Assembly: GCA_036514635.1 (NCBI GenBank)
Contig: DATBWU010000129.1
Coordinates: forward strand, 1-11,557
Length of the DNA: 11,557 nucleotides
Direction: 5' to 3'
Origin: DASSFZ01 sp036514635
Lineage (GTDB): Bacteria > Chloroflexota > Anaerolineae > Fen-1058
The notes under the pieces are model-generated. The model saw only the letters and a list, made by a program, of their open reading frames with translations, was not told the origin of the DNA and ran no database searches. The number at the start of each line of letters is the position of its first letter. Positions within the stretch are counted from its first letter, which is position 1. The position numbers and the translations under genes are program-made. This document shows, piece by piece, positions 1-6,290 of the stretch.

Positions 1-20
1 TCATCGGGCGCAGCGGGGTA

Positions 21-43
21 GCGCGGCGAATTCATCGCCGCGC
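21..43. repeat. Perfect 9-bp hairpin in the non-coding left edge (1-138)
   Basis: Arms GCGCGGCGA (21-29) and TCGCCGCGC (35-43) pair perfectly around a 5-nt loop. No T-run follows on either strand, so it is not a canonical terminator for the deacetylase gene that ends at 139. The rest of 1-138 has no supportable gene. Positions 44-65 (ending AAGTTTC) resemble the DNA following the small hairpin at 11351-11367 (ending AAAGTTTC), which suggests a dispersed repeat. The segment around 97-117 (GGGATTCTCAGGGTGACAT) also has the look of intergenic repeat DNA, but only one copy is visible here. Confidence 0.6.
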
Positions 44-138
44 AGGCACGCAGCGCGCAAGTTTCTTTCTTCGAGCCTATCGCCACCCGGCGCTGTGGGA
101 TTCTCAGGGTGACATGCGGACTTATTCTTTGACGGCTC

Positions 139-1149
139 CTAAGCGAACACTCGCAAGAAAGCAGCGGCGTTCTCGCCCAGTTTCTCCAGCAGGTAACCAC
201 CCTCTTGCACGATCAATGTCGGTATCCGCAGGCCGGCGATGCGCTCGCCGATTGCGCGGAAGCCATCGACCGTTACGCTGAAACCGCCGATCGGATCGCC
301 CGCCGCGATGTCGAACCCCGCCGACACGATCAGATAACGCGGCTCGAAATCGCGAATAGCGGCTAATGCCGCGTCGAGCGTGCGGAGATACAGCGCATCA
401 TCCGCGCCCTGCGGCAGCGGCCAGTTGCAATTGAAGCCCAGTCCCGCGCCTTCGCCTCGCTCGTCGCTTTCGCCCCAGTAGTACGGATACTCCTCGTCGG
501 GCCGCGCGTGGATCGAGCAATACAGCACGGTCGGATCGGCATAGAAGATCGCTTGCGTGCCGTTGCCGTGGTGATAGTCGACGTCGAGGATCGCCGTGCG
601 CGCTCGGAGATAGCGCGCGGCGATCGCGGCGTTGTTGAGATAGCAGAACCCGCCGTACAGATCGACATCGGCATGGTGGCCGGGCGGGCGGCACAACGCG
701 TACGCCGTCTCGCCCGACTCGCGCACGATGTCCGCGCCGGTCAACGCGCACTGGGCACTCCAGTACGCTGCCAGCCAGGTGCTCTCCAGAATCGGGCTGT
801 CGCCGCCGAAGGCGTAAAATCCGACGCGCGCCGCGCCCGCGACGCGGGCGCGCTGAATCCGTCTGGGCGCTGGATAATCGGCAAAGACCGTAGCCGCGCG
901 ACCGGTGCGCGCAGCTTGATCGACGTACACGGTGCGCAGAAACCCGACGAAGTCGGCGTCGTGAACGGCGAGGATCGGATCGAGGCCGTGGTCAATCGGA
1001 TCGCCTACCGCGCCCAGTTGCACCGCCTGCACGGCGCTCAGGATGATCTCGGCGCGAGCGGGGACCTCCTCAGTGGTGAACGGCTGGTCAGCGCGCTCGA
1101 CCCGATCGGTCGAATGAAGCCGGTGTTCGGCTGAATAAACGATTTGCAT
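139..1149 (-). CDS. Acetylpolyamine amidohydrolase-like zinc deacetylase (HDAC superfamily)
   Basis: This 336-residue protein is a zinc-dependent amidohydrolase of the arginase/deacetylase fold, expected to remove acetyl groups from acetylated polyamines in the cytoplasm. Visible motifs are RPPGHHA (154-160, giving the paired catalytic histidines H158/H159), GGFCYLNNAA (166-175), DVDYHHGNGTQ (189-199, zinc ligands D191 and H193), GFD (third zinc ligand D280) and EGGY (catalytic Y319). Length, spacing and an N-terminus running almost directly into the catalytic domain match bacterial acetylpolyamine amidohydrolases such as the Mycoplana ramosa enzyme more closely than AcuC or eukaryotic HDACs. 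The substrate is inferred; a general HDAC-like role remains possible. The ATG at 1147-1149 is supported by a GGGAGA ribosome site (1158-1163) 8 nt upstream. It is monocistronic here and divergent from the copper gene. Confidence 0.88.
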   Translation of the reverse strand: MQIVYSAEHRLHSTDRVERADQPFTTEEVPARAEIILSAVQAVQLGAVGDPIDHGLDPILAVHDADFVGFLRTVYVDQAARTGRAATVFADYPAPRRIQRARVAGAARVGFYAFGGDSPILESTWLAAYWSAQCALTGADIVRESGETAYALCRPPGHHADVDLYGGFCYLNNAAIAARYLRARTAILDVDYHHGNGTQAIFYADPTVLYCSIHARPDEEYPYYWGESDERGEGAGLGFNCNWPLPQGADDALYLRTLDAALAAIRDFEPRYLIVSAGFDIAAGDPIGGFSVTVDGFRAIGERIAGLRIPTLIVQEGGYLLEKLGENAAAFLRVFA

Positions 1150-1188
1150 CGAATTCGTCTCCCGATATTGAGGTTCTCACGTATGCCC

Positions 1189-1194
1189 AGTATA
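1189..1194 (-). promoter_or_regulatory. Candidate -10 box for the deacetylase gene
   Basis: On the minus strand the hexamer TATACT (5 of 6 to TATAAT) sits about 40 bases upstream of the ATG at 1149, which would give a leader of roughly 30 nt containing the GGGAGA ribosome site. No convincing -35 hexamer lies 16-18 bp upstream, so this call rests on the -10 alone. Confidence 0.35.
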
Positions 1195-1224
1195 GCCTAA
1201 CTGATCACGCGGTGTGGTTCACTG

Positions 1225-1393
1225 AGAGACTGTCTTAAAACTCACCACCAAGACACCACCCCCTGAAGGGGGCAAGCGTCACGAAGAAAGCTTTGAGATT
1301 CTTGGTGACTTGGTGACTCGCCTAGCGCGCCCCCGACGCGATGCGTCGGATAGGGCGTGGTGGTTAATGATCCGGGCTTTTCAGACAGGCCCT
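1225..1393. mobile_element. MITE-like element with imperfect terminal inverted repeats
   Basis: The left end AGAGACTGTCTTAAA (1225-1239) is the inverse of the right end TTTCAGACAGGCCCT (1379-1393) at 12 of 15 positions. Inside are a second inverted pair (1246-1258 with 1303-1315, 12 of 13), a CCCCC-TGAA-GGGGG hairpin (1259-1272), an octamer duplication CTTGGTGA x2 (1301-1316) and a 7-bp hairpin with a GAT loop (1333-1349). No ORF or transposase is present and no clear target-site duplication flanks it, so non-autonomous mobility is inferred. The type of terminus (CTGTCT followed by an A-run) resembles insertion-sequence ends in general; no specific family is assigned. Its right end lies about 20 bp from the -10 box of the copper gene. 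Confidence 0.5.
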
Positions 1394-1414
1394 GACGAGA
1401 GGGAAGAGCCGAAA

Positions 1415-1423
1415 TGTTATAAT
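1415..1423 (+). promoter_or_regulatory. Extended -10 promoter of the copper/cytochrome fusion gene
   Basis: The sequence TGTTATAAT gives a perfect TATAAT (1418-1423) preceded by the TGn extension, a combination that can work without a good -35. The best -35-like hexamer, CTGACG (1392-1397), is 20 bp away and overlaps the end of the inverted-repeat element. Transcription would start near 1430, leaving a leader of about 19 nt before ATG 1449. Only a weak CGGA ribosome site (1435-1438) is visible. Confidence 0.6.
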
Positions 1424-1448
1424 GGAGTGCACCACGGAATGATCAAAC

Positions 1449-4343
1449 ATGCTGCGAATCCTGAGAGCGTCTTCTAGCCTGGCAGTCGTGGCCTCGCTGC
1501 TGGCCGTGGGTGTCGCCTCGGCGCACGCCGATCTGTTGCGCTCGAACCCCGCCGCGAACAGCACGCTGGCGACCGCGCCGCAGCAAGTCACCATCTGGTT
1601 CACCGAGGCGGTCGAGCCGGGCTTCTCGACGATCTCCGTTCTGTATCAGGACGGATCGACAGCCGACAACGGCGACAACGCCGTCTCACCCACCGATCCG
1701 GCGCAATTGACCGTCACACTTCACGATGCGCGGGAAGGCACCTACATCGTGTCGTGGCGCGTGTTGAGCGCGGTCGATGGACACATCACCTCCGGCTCGT
1801 TCGTGTTCGCCGTCGGCCAGCCGATCGATCGAACGATCGCCAGCGCGCCCGGCGGCGCGGTGACCTCGCCGCTGGACATGGCAGCGCGCGCGCTCAACTT
1901 CATCGGGCAGGCGCTGCTGGTCGGCGCGTTGCTGTTTCGCTGGTTTGTATGGCGGCCGGCACTGCAATCGGCAGATTTGGGTGACGAAGTCGATGCGATC
2001 GCCGTCAGGCGCGGCCGGCGGGTCGTCTACCTCGCACTCGGAATCACCGCGCTGGGTACTCTCCTATCGCTGCTCGCGCAGTCGTCGGCGGCAGGCGCGA
2101 CGATCGGCGCGTGGCTGAGCACACGCATCGGGCGCATCTGGATCGGGCGCGTGGCGACACTCATCGCGCTCGGCGTGCTGGCCGAGGAACTCGCCGCCGC
2201 CGGGCGGAAGCGACCGGGCAGTAAACTCGCAACCCTCGCACTCAATGTGACGCTCTTATGGCTGAGCCTGCAACTTCCGCTCACCACTTCACTCACCAGT
2301 CACAGCGCATCGATCGCGACGCCGCCGCTGATTCCGCTGCTGTCCGACTGGCTGCATCTGGTCGCCACTGGGATTTGGGTCGGTGGGCTGGTGCAGATGG
2401 TCTTCGTCGTGCCCGTTGCAGCGCGCACACTCGACGACGAAGATCGCGCCTGGCTATGGCTGAAAGTCGTCGTGTATTTCTCGACCGTCGCCGCGATCGG
2501 GCTGGGCATCCTGCTGATCACCGGCTCCTACATGGCGACGCTGCACGTCGGCAGTTGGGATGCCTTGCTGAACACAATTTACGGGCAGGCGCTGCTGTTC
2601 AAACTGGCGCTAGCCGGCATTGCGATGCTGCTCGGTGCGTTCAACCTGCTCGTCGTCAAGCCGAAGCTCGACCGCGCGGTGGACGAACCCGAAGCCGAAG
2701 CGTCGAAGCGATTGCAGCGGCGCTTCCGGCGCACCGTCACGCTCGAAGCGTTCGCAGCGCTGGCGGTGCTGGCCTCGGCGGGCATTCTCACCGATCTGCC
2801 TCGCTCGAAAGACCCGCAGCCGGTGGCGGCGGGCGGCCCGCTGACGCTGACCACGCGCGCCGAAGACCTCGACGCACAGTTGACGCTGGATCCGGCGACG
2901 GAAGGCTCGAACACATTCGACCTGAAGTTGACTCAAAACGGCGAGCCGGTCACCGATGCCCGGCAGGTGACGTTGCGCTTCACGTACCTGGCGCGCAGTC
3001 TGGGCGCGACGAACGCCGACGCGGCGCTCACGTCGAACGGCATGTACGCCGCGACGGGCGCATATCTTTCGCTGCCCGGCGAGTGGCAAATCGAGGCCAG
3101 CGTGCGCCGGCCCAATGCGTTCGACGTGTTCGCGGCCTACCGCGTGAAGATCGGGCTGGACGGCCGCATCGTGCCTGCCGGCGAAGCGACGCTCCTCGAA
3201 TCGATTGCGCGCTGGCTGTCGATCTACGGCATGGCCTTCGGCGGCGGCGTGGCGATCGTCATGGGGTTGATGTGGCTGGTCATCGCGGTGAAGGCTTCGC
3301 GCAACACGCTGTCCCAGGTGGCGCTGATGATCCCGGTGGTCGTCGCGCTGCCGATCGGCGCGCTGTCGATGATGACGTTCTTCCGCGAAGCGACGCCCGG
3401 CCTGACGCTGACCAATCTCTTCCTGCCCGATGAGCAGTCGCTGGCTCAGGGCCAGAAGCTGTTCGAAGCGAACTGCGCAGTGTGCCACGGCTTCGCCGGG
3501 CGCGGCGATGGCCCCGCAGCGGCGAGCCTCAAGCCGCACCCACCCGACTTCGGCAACGGTCACCTCGACATTCACACCGACGGCGATGTCTTTTACTGGA
3601 TTCAGAACGGGCTGCCTACGGTCAACTCGCCGATGCCCCCGTTCAAAGGCAAGTTGAGCGACGAAGAGACGTGGAACCTGGTGAACTACGTGCGCCGCTT
3701 GCGCAACCTGGCAGGTGATACGGCTGCGAGCAACGCGCCCCAGCCCGCCGCGACGCCGTCTACCTTGCAGCCCTACACGCCGCAGTCGTTCATCGCGCCG
3801 CCGGAAGGCGGAACGAACGCGACGCCGGTCCCGCCCACGCCCTCCGCTCCGAGCGATCCGAATGCGCTAGAATTACTCAAGCGCGCGGACGCGGCGATGA
3901 ACCGGCTCACGTCGATGGCCGAGAAGCAGACGCTGCGTGACGATGCGGGCAACCAACTCGACGTGATCTTCACCTACGCCGCGCCGGACAGGCTGCGCTA
4001 TCAGATCGTCAACGGCGCGACGGCCATCGAGATCGGCGCGGACGATTATCAACTCGGCCCCGATGGACAATGGATCAAGAATCAGCGCGCCGTGCCTTTC
4101 CAGTGGCCGACTTTCAACTACGGCCAGGTGGCCGGCAACGCGAAAGTGGAAGGCGACCAGAAGATAGGCGATTCGGACGCGATGATCGTCGCTTTTGAGT
4201 ACGGCGGTTACCAGTTTCGCTTTTGGATCGACGCGCAGACGGATCGTATCGTCAGGATCAACATGGACGGCGCGGGCCATCACATGATCTCGGTGTACGA
4301 CCAGTTCGACAGCGCGGCGAAGATCGAACCGCCGATTCCGTAA
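1449..4343 (+). CDS. CopC-CopD copper protein fused to cytochrome c and a LolA-like domain
   Basis: This 964-residue membrane protein joins several modules. A signal peptide (1-25, cleavage after ASA) exposes H26 as mature N-terminus of a CopC domain (26-122), with copper ligands H26, D110 and H112 in VDGH; the spacing matches the Cu(II) site of CopC. A CopD-type membrane domain (about 145-450) follows, with conserved H285 and H303 (DWLHL). Next come a beta-rich extracytoplasmic segment (about 463-570, YtkA/FixH-like in style), two further membrane spans (about 588-614 and 622-645), and a cytochrome c domain with CAVCH (676-680) and probable axial M729 in SPMPPF. A Pro/Thr/Ala-rich linker (about 753-804) leads to a C-terminal LolA/LppX-like domain (805-964). 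CopC-CopD fusions are known (YcnJ type); the attached heme and lipoprotein-carrier-like domains suggest a link between copper handling and respiratory electron flow, which is inference. It appears intact. Confidence 0.85.
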   Translation: MLRILRASSSLAVVASLLAVGVASAHADLLRSNPAANSTLATAPQQVTIWFTEAVEPGFSTISVLYQDGSTADNGDNAVSPTDPAQLTVTLHDAREGTYIVSWRVLSAVDGHITSGSFVFAVGQPIDRTIASAPGGAVTSPLDMAARALNFIGQALLVGALLFRWFVWRPALQSADLGDEVDAIAVRRGRRVVYLALGITALGTLLSLLAQSSAAGATIGAWLSTRIGRIWIGRVATLIALGVLAEELAAAGRKRPGSKLATLALNVTLLWLSLQLPLTTSLTSHSASIATPPLIPLLSDWLHLVATGIWVGGLVQMVFVVPVAARTLDDEDRAWLWLKVVVYFSTVAAIGLGILLITGSYMATLHVGSWDALLNTIYGQALLFKLALAGIAMLLGAFNLLVVKPKLDRAVDEPEAEASKRLQRRFRRTVTLEAFAALAVLASAGILTDLPRSKDPQPVAAGGPLTLTTRAEDLDAQLTLDPATEGSNTFDLKLTQNGEPVTDARQVTLRFTYLARSLGATNADAALTSNGMYAATGAYLSLPGEWQIEASVRRPNAFDVFAAYRVKIGLDGRIVPAGEATLLESIARWLSIYGMAFGGGVAIVMGLMWLVIAVKASRNTLSQVALMIPVVVALPIGALSMMTFFREATPGLTLTNLFLPDEQSLAQGQKLFEANCAVCHGFAGRGDGPAAASLKPHPPDFGNGHLDIHTDGDVFYWIQNGLPTVNSPMPPFKGKLSDEETWNLVNYVRRLRNLAGDTAASNAPQPAATPSTLQPYTPQSFIAPPEGGTNATPVPPTPSAPSDPNALELLKRADAAMNRLTSMAEKQTLRDDAGNQLDVIFTYAAPDRLRYQIVNGATAIEIGADDYQLGPDGQWIKNQRAVPFQWPTFNYGQVAGNAKVEGDQKIGDSDAMIVAFEYGGYQFRFWIDAQTDRIVRINMDGAGHHMISVYDQFDSAAKIEPPIP

Positions 4344-4346
4344 AAC

Positions 4347-4424
4347 GTGATCAGTGAGCAGTAGTCAGTGATCGCTGATCACTGATTACTGACTACTGAT
4401 CACTGATTACTGACTACTGCTCAC
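4347..4424. repeat. Heptamer array that reverses orientation (fold-back)
   Basis: Directly after the fusion gene's stop codon are four heptamers of the form GTRRKCR (4347-4374), a single C (4375), then seven heptamers of the inverse form TGMYYAC (4376-4424). The right half includes a perfect 21-bp tandem duplication (4376-4396 and 4397-4417). As a result 4353-4369 and 4409-4425 form a perfect 17-bp inverted repeat, and 4367-4373/4377-4383 a 7-bp hairpin. The period of seven resembles the short tandemly repeated sequences known from filamentous cyanobacteria. No T-run follows, so it is not a standard terminator. Confidence 0.85.
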
Positions 4425-4430
4425 TCGAAT

Positions 4431-4625
4431 ATGCTCACGACTACCTTCTTCATTCCTCCTCTGCACGGCCAGGTCGGCGCGCTCGACGAGCTGCTGCTGT
4501 TCTGTTTGCCCGTCGTCATCGCGATCGTGGTGCTGGCGCTCACCTCGCGCCGCGCCCGCGAACGAGAGCGAATGCGTCAGAGAGAAAGAGAAGGAACCAC
4601 GGAGTCACAGAGACACGGAGAATGA
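4431..4625 (+). CDS. Small single-span membrane protein with repeat-encoded ends
   Basis: This 64-residue ORF has a short N-terminus, one clear hydrophobic segment (about residues 18-38, LDELLLFCLPVVIAIVVLAL) and a strongly basic/acidic tail (SRRARERERMRQRERE), predicting an N-out, C-in membrane protein. The middle codons are G/C-rich in the third position like the neighbouring genes, which supports real coding. No ribosome site precedes ATG 4431. The first codons (MLTTT) lie in heptamer-like DNA (TGCTCAC then GACTACC), and the last residues (GTTESQRHGE) are translated from the octamer repeat at 4597-4620, so both native ends may have been replaced or extended. Function is unknown. It could be expressed with the fusion gene 87 bp upstream or TldD 124 bp downstream, but no promoter decides this. 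Confidence 0.5.
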   Translation: MLTTTFFIPPLHGQVGALDELLLFCLPVVIAIVVLALTSRRARERERMRQREREGTTESQRHGE

Positions 4626-4706
4626 AATAAGCCGATCCACCAAGACACACGAAGCGACACGAAGGAAAACCAGCCAATCTTCGTGCTCCTTCGTGTGACT
4701 TCGTGG
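4597..4706. repeat. Octamer array plus imperfect palindrome
   Basis: Three octamers of consensus YCACRGAG (4597-4620; first base C, T, A) encode the C-terminus of the 64-aa ORF. After a short gap comes an imperfect inverted repeat: left arm ACACGAAGCGACACGAAGGA (4647-4666) against right arm TCCTTCGTGTGACTTCGTGG (4687-4706), 17 of 20 pairs. The left flank also has CCACCAAG, the octamer seen in the 1225-1393 element (1245-1252). These belong to one style of CAC-GAAG/CCAAG repeat found at two places in the window. No T-run follows the palindrome. Confidence 0.7.
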
Positions 4707-4739
4707 AATTACTCCTGTTTCCGATAAAGTTCCTTGCCC

Positions 4740-4743
4740 GGAG
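4740..4743 (+). promoter_or_regulatory. Ribosome-binding site fixing the GTG start of tldD
   Basis: GGAG lies 6 nt before GTG 4750. The only nearby alternative, the ATG at 4762, has no comparable site. The GTG start also gives a protein of 481 residues, the same length as E. coli TldD. Confidence 0.65.
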
Positions 4744-4749
4744 ACTCTC

Positions 4750-6195
4750 GTGAAAGACTTGATGCTACGCGCGATGGACCTGGCGACGCGGCGCGGCGCA
4801 CAATATGCCGACGTGCGCATCGTGCGCGCTGCCGAAGAAGATATGGCGGTGAAGAACGGTCAGGCGTATGCGCTGAACCTGGGCGAGAGTCTGGGCTTCG
4901 GCGTGCGCGTGCTCGTCGGCGGGGCGTGGGGCTTCGCGTCGAGCCGCGTGCTTACAGCGGAAGAAGTCGATCGCGTCACCGACCTGGCCGTCCAGATCGC
5001 GCGCGCGTCGGAAGTCGTCAATCAGGGTCGGCCTATCGATCTCGGCCCGCCCGTCACCAGCCAGGGCCAGTACGTCACCCCCATCCAGATCGACCCATTT
5101 ACGATCACGATTGAGGACAAGGTCGCCCTGTTGATGGCCGCCGATGCCGCCATGAGCCGCGTCAAGAGCGTTAAGCTGCGTCAGGGGCACCTGACGGCGC
5201 TCCGCGAAGACAAGTGGTTCGCCAACAACGAAGGCGCATTTACTGAGCAGACGATCTACGAAGTCGGCGGCGGCATCGTCGCCACGGCGGTCGGCGGCGA
5301 CGAAGTGCAGCGCCGATCGTATCCAACTGCGATGGGGCGGCAGCACGTGACCGCCGGATGGGAAGCCGTGCTGGCCTGGGACCTGCCCGGCCACGCCGAG
5401 CCGATCGCCAGCGAAGCGATGCAACTGCTCACCGCCAAACCGTGCCCGCACGATATCCGCACCACCGTCATCCTCGGCAGCGATCAAGTCGCGCTCCAGG
5501 TTCACGAATCGGTCGGCCACCCTGCCGAACTCGATCGCGTCTTCGGCACGGAAGCCGCCTACGCAGGAACGTCATTCCTCACGCCGGAGAAATTGCACAC
5601 ATTTCGCTTCGGCTCCCAGCAGGTGAACATCATCGCAGAAGCCATTCGTCCGTACGGGCTGGGGACATTCGGGTGGGACGACGAGGGAATTCCCGCGCAA
5701 TCGACGCCGGTCATACAAGACGGCTTGCTGGTCGGTTATTTGATGTCGCGCGAGACGGCGTCGCGCCTGGGGCTGACCTCGAACGGCTGCATGCGCGCAT
5801 CGAGTTGGAATCGCCTCCCGCTCGTGCGCATGACCAACGTCAGCCTGGAGCCGGGCGCGTGGCGGCTCGATGATCTCATCGCGGACACCGACCACGGCAT
5901 GTACCTGGATACGAATCGCTCGTGGAGCATCGACGACAGGCGCTACAACTTCCAGTTCGGCATGGAGGTCGGCTACGAGATCAAGCACGGCAAACTGGGA
6001 CGCCTGTTGAGGAACTGCTCGTATACCGGCATCACGCCGGAGTTTTGGAACGCCTGCGACGCCGTGTGCAACGCCGACTACTGGCAGATGTGGGGCACGC
6101 CGAACTGTGGCAAAGGCCAGCCGCTCCAGATTGCGCATACCGGTCACGGTGCAGCCCCGGCGCGATTCCGAAACGTGCGCGTGGGGGTGATTTGA
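4750..6195 (+). CDS. tldD: TldD, zinc metalloprotease of the TldD/PmbA family
   Basis: This 481-residue cytoplasmic protein is the metal-bearing subunit of the TldD/TldE peptidase, which trims unfolded or modified peptides (microcin B17 leader, CcdA). Zinc ligands are visible as HESVGH (252-257, giving H252, E253, H257) and a C-terminal cysteine C453 in GTPNCGKG, matching the HExxxH and distal Cys of E. coli TldD. The N-terminal half carries the family pattern for substrate-channel strands and the LGFGVRVLV segment (about 49-57). TldD normally works with its non-metal partner TldE/PmbA, often encoded next door; here the gene downstream is convergent and unrelated, so the partner must be elsewhere or absent. 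The GTG start is supported by GGAG at 4740-4743. No internal damage is seen. Confidence 0.92.
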   Translation: MKDLMLRAMDLATRRGAQYADVRIVRAAEEDMAVKNGQAYALNLGESLGFGVRVLVGGAWGFASSRVLTAEEVDRVTDLAVQIARASEVVNQGRPIDLGPPVTSQGQYVTPIQIDPFTITIEDKVALLMAADAAMSRVKSVKLRQGHLTALREDKWFANNEGAFTEQTIYEVGGGIVATAVGGDEVQRRSYPTAMGRQHVTAGWEAVLAWDLPGHAEPIASEAMQLLTAKPCPHDIRTTVILGSDQVALQVHESVGHPAELDRVFGTEAAYAGTSFLTPEKLHTFRFGSQQVNIIAEAIRPYGLGTFGWDDEGIPAQSTPVIQDGLLVGYLMSRETASRLGLTSNGCMRASSWNRLPLVRMTNVSLEPGAWRLDDLIADTDHGMYLDTNRSWSIDDRRYNFQFGMEVGYEIKHGKLGRLLRNCSYTGITPEFWNACDAVCNADYWQMWGTPNCGKGQPLQIAHTGHGAAPARFRNVRVGVI

Positions 6196-6196
6196 A

Positions 6197-6224
6197 GGAT
6201 GAGGGATGAGGGAGGAAGGATGAA
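6197..6224. repeat. Heptamer array GGATGAR after tldD
   Basis: Immediately after the tldD stop are four heptamers: GGATGAG twice, GGAGGAA, then GGATGAA. Part of the array (GAAGGA-T-GAAGG, 6215-6226) can pair with CCTTCTCCTTC (6251-6261) leaving one bulged T. The 95-bp gap between the convergent tldD and decarboxylase genes holds nothing else recognisable and no convincing terminator. Confidence 0.65.
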
Positions 6225-6290
6225 GGGCGGGGAAAACATCGAGGCTCAGACCTTCTCCTTCAGCCGCAATAGGCGCTCACCCGCAGCGGT

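Noticed and set aside
508..1134. 208-aa plus-strand open frame opposite the deacetylase
   Set aside because: Antisense shadow of a clear enzyme gene in GC-rich DNA; composition is arginine/alanine-rich with no recognisable domain.
1259..1272. CCCCC-TGAA-GGGGG as a terminator
   Set aside because: No T-run on either strand and it lies inside an inverted-repeat element upstream of promoters.
2258..3433. 391-aa plus-strand frame and an overlapping 321-aa minus-strand frame (2610-3575) within the copper fusion gene
   Set aside because: Both lack domains and are rich in Arg/His/Gln as expected of shifted frames; the main frame has continuous domain signals.
4347..4424. CRISPR-like repeat array
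   Set aside because: Units are contiguous heptamers without spacers and no cas gene is present.
6215..6261. Pairing between the GGATGAR array and CCTTCTCCTTC as a bidirectional terminator
   Set aside because: Stem is bulged, the loop is about 24 nt, and no T-tract follows.
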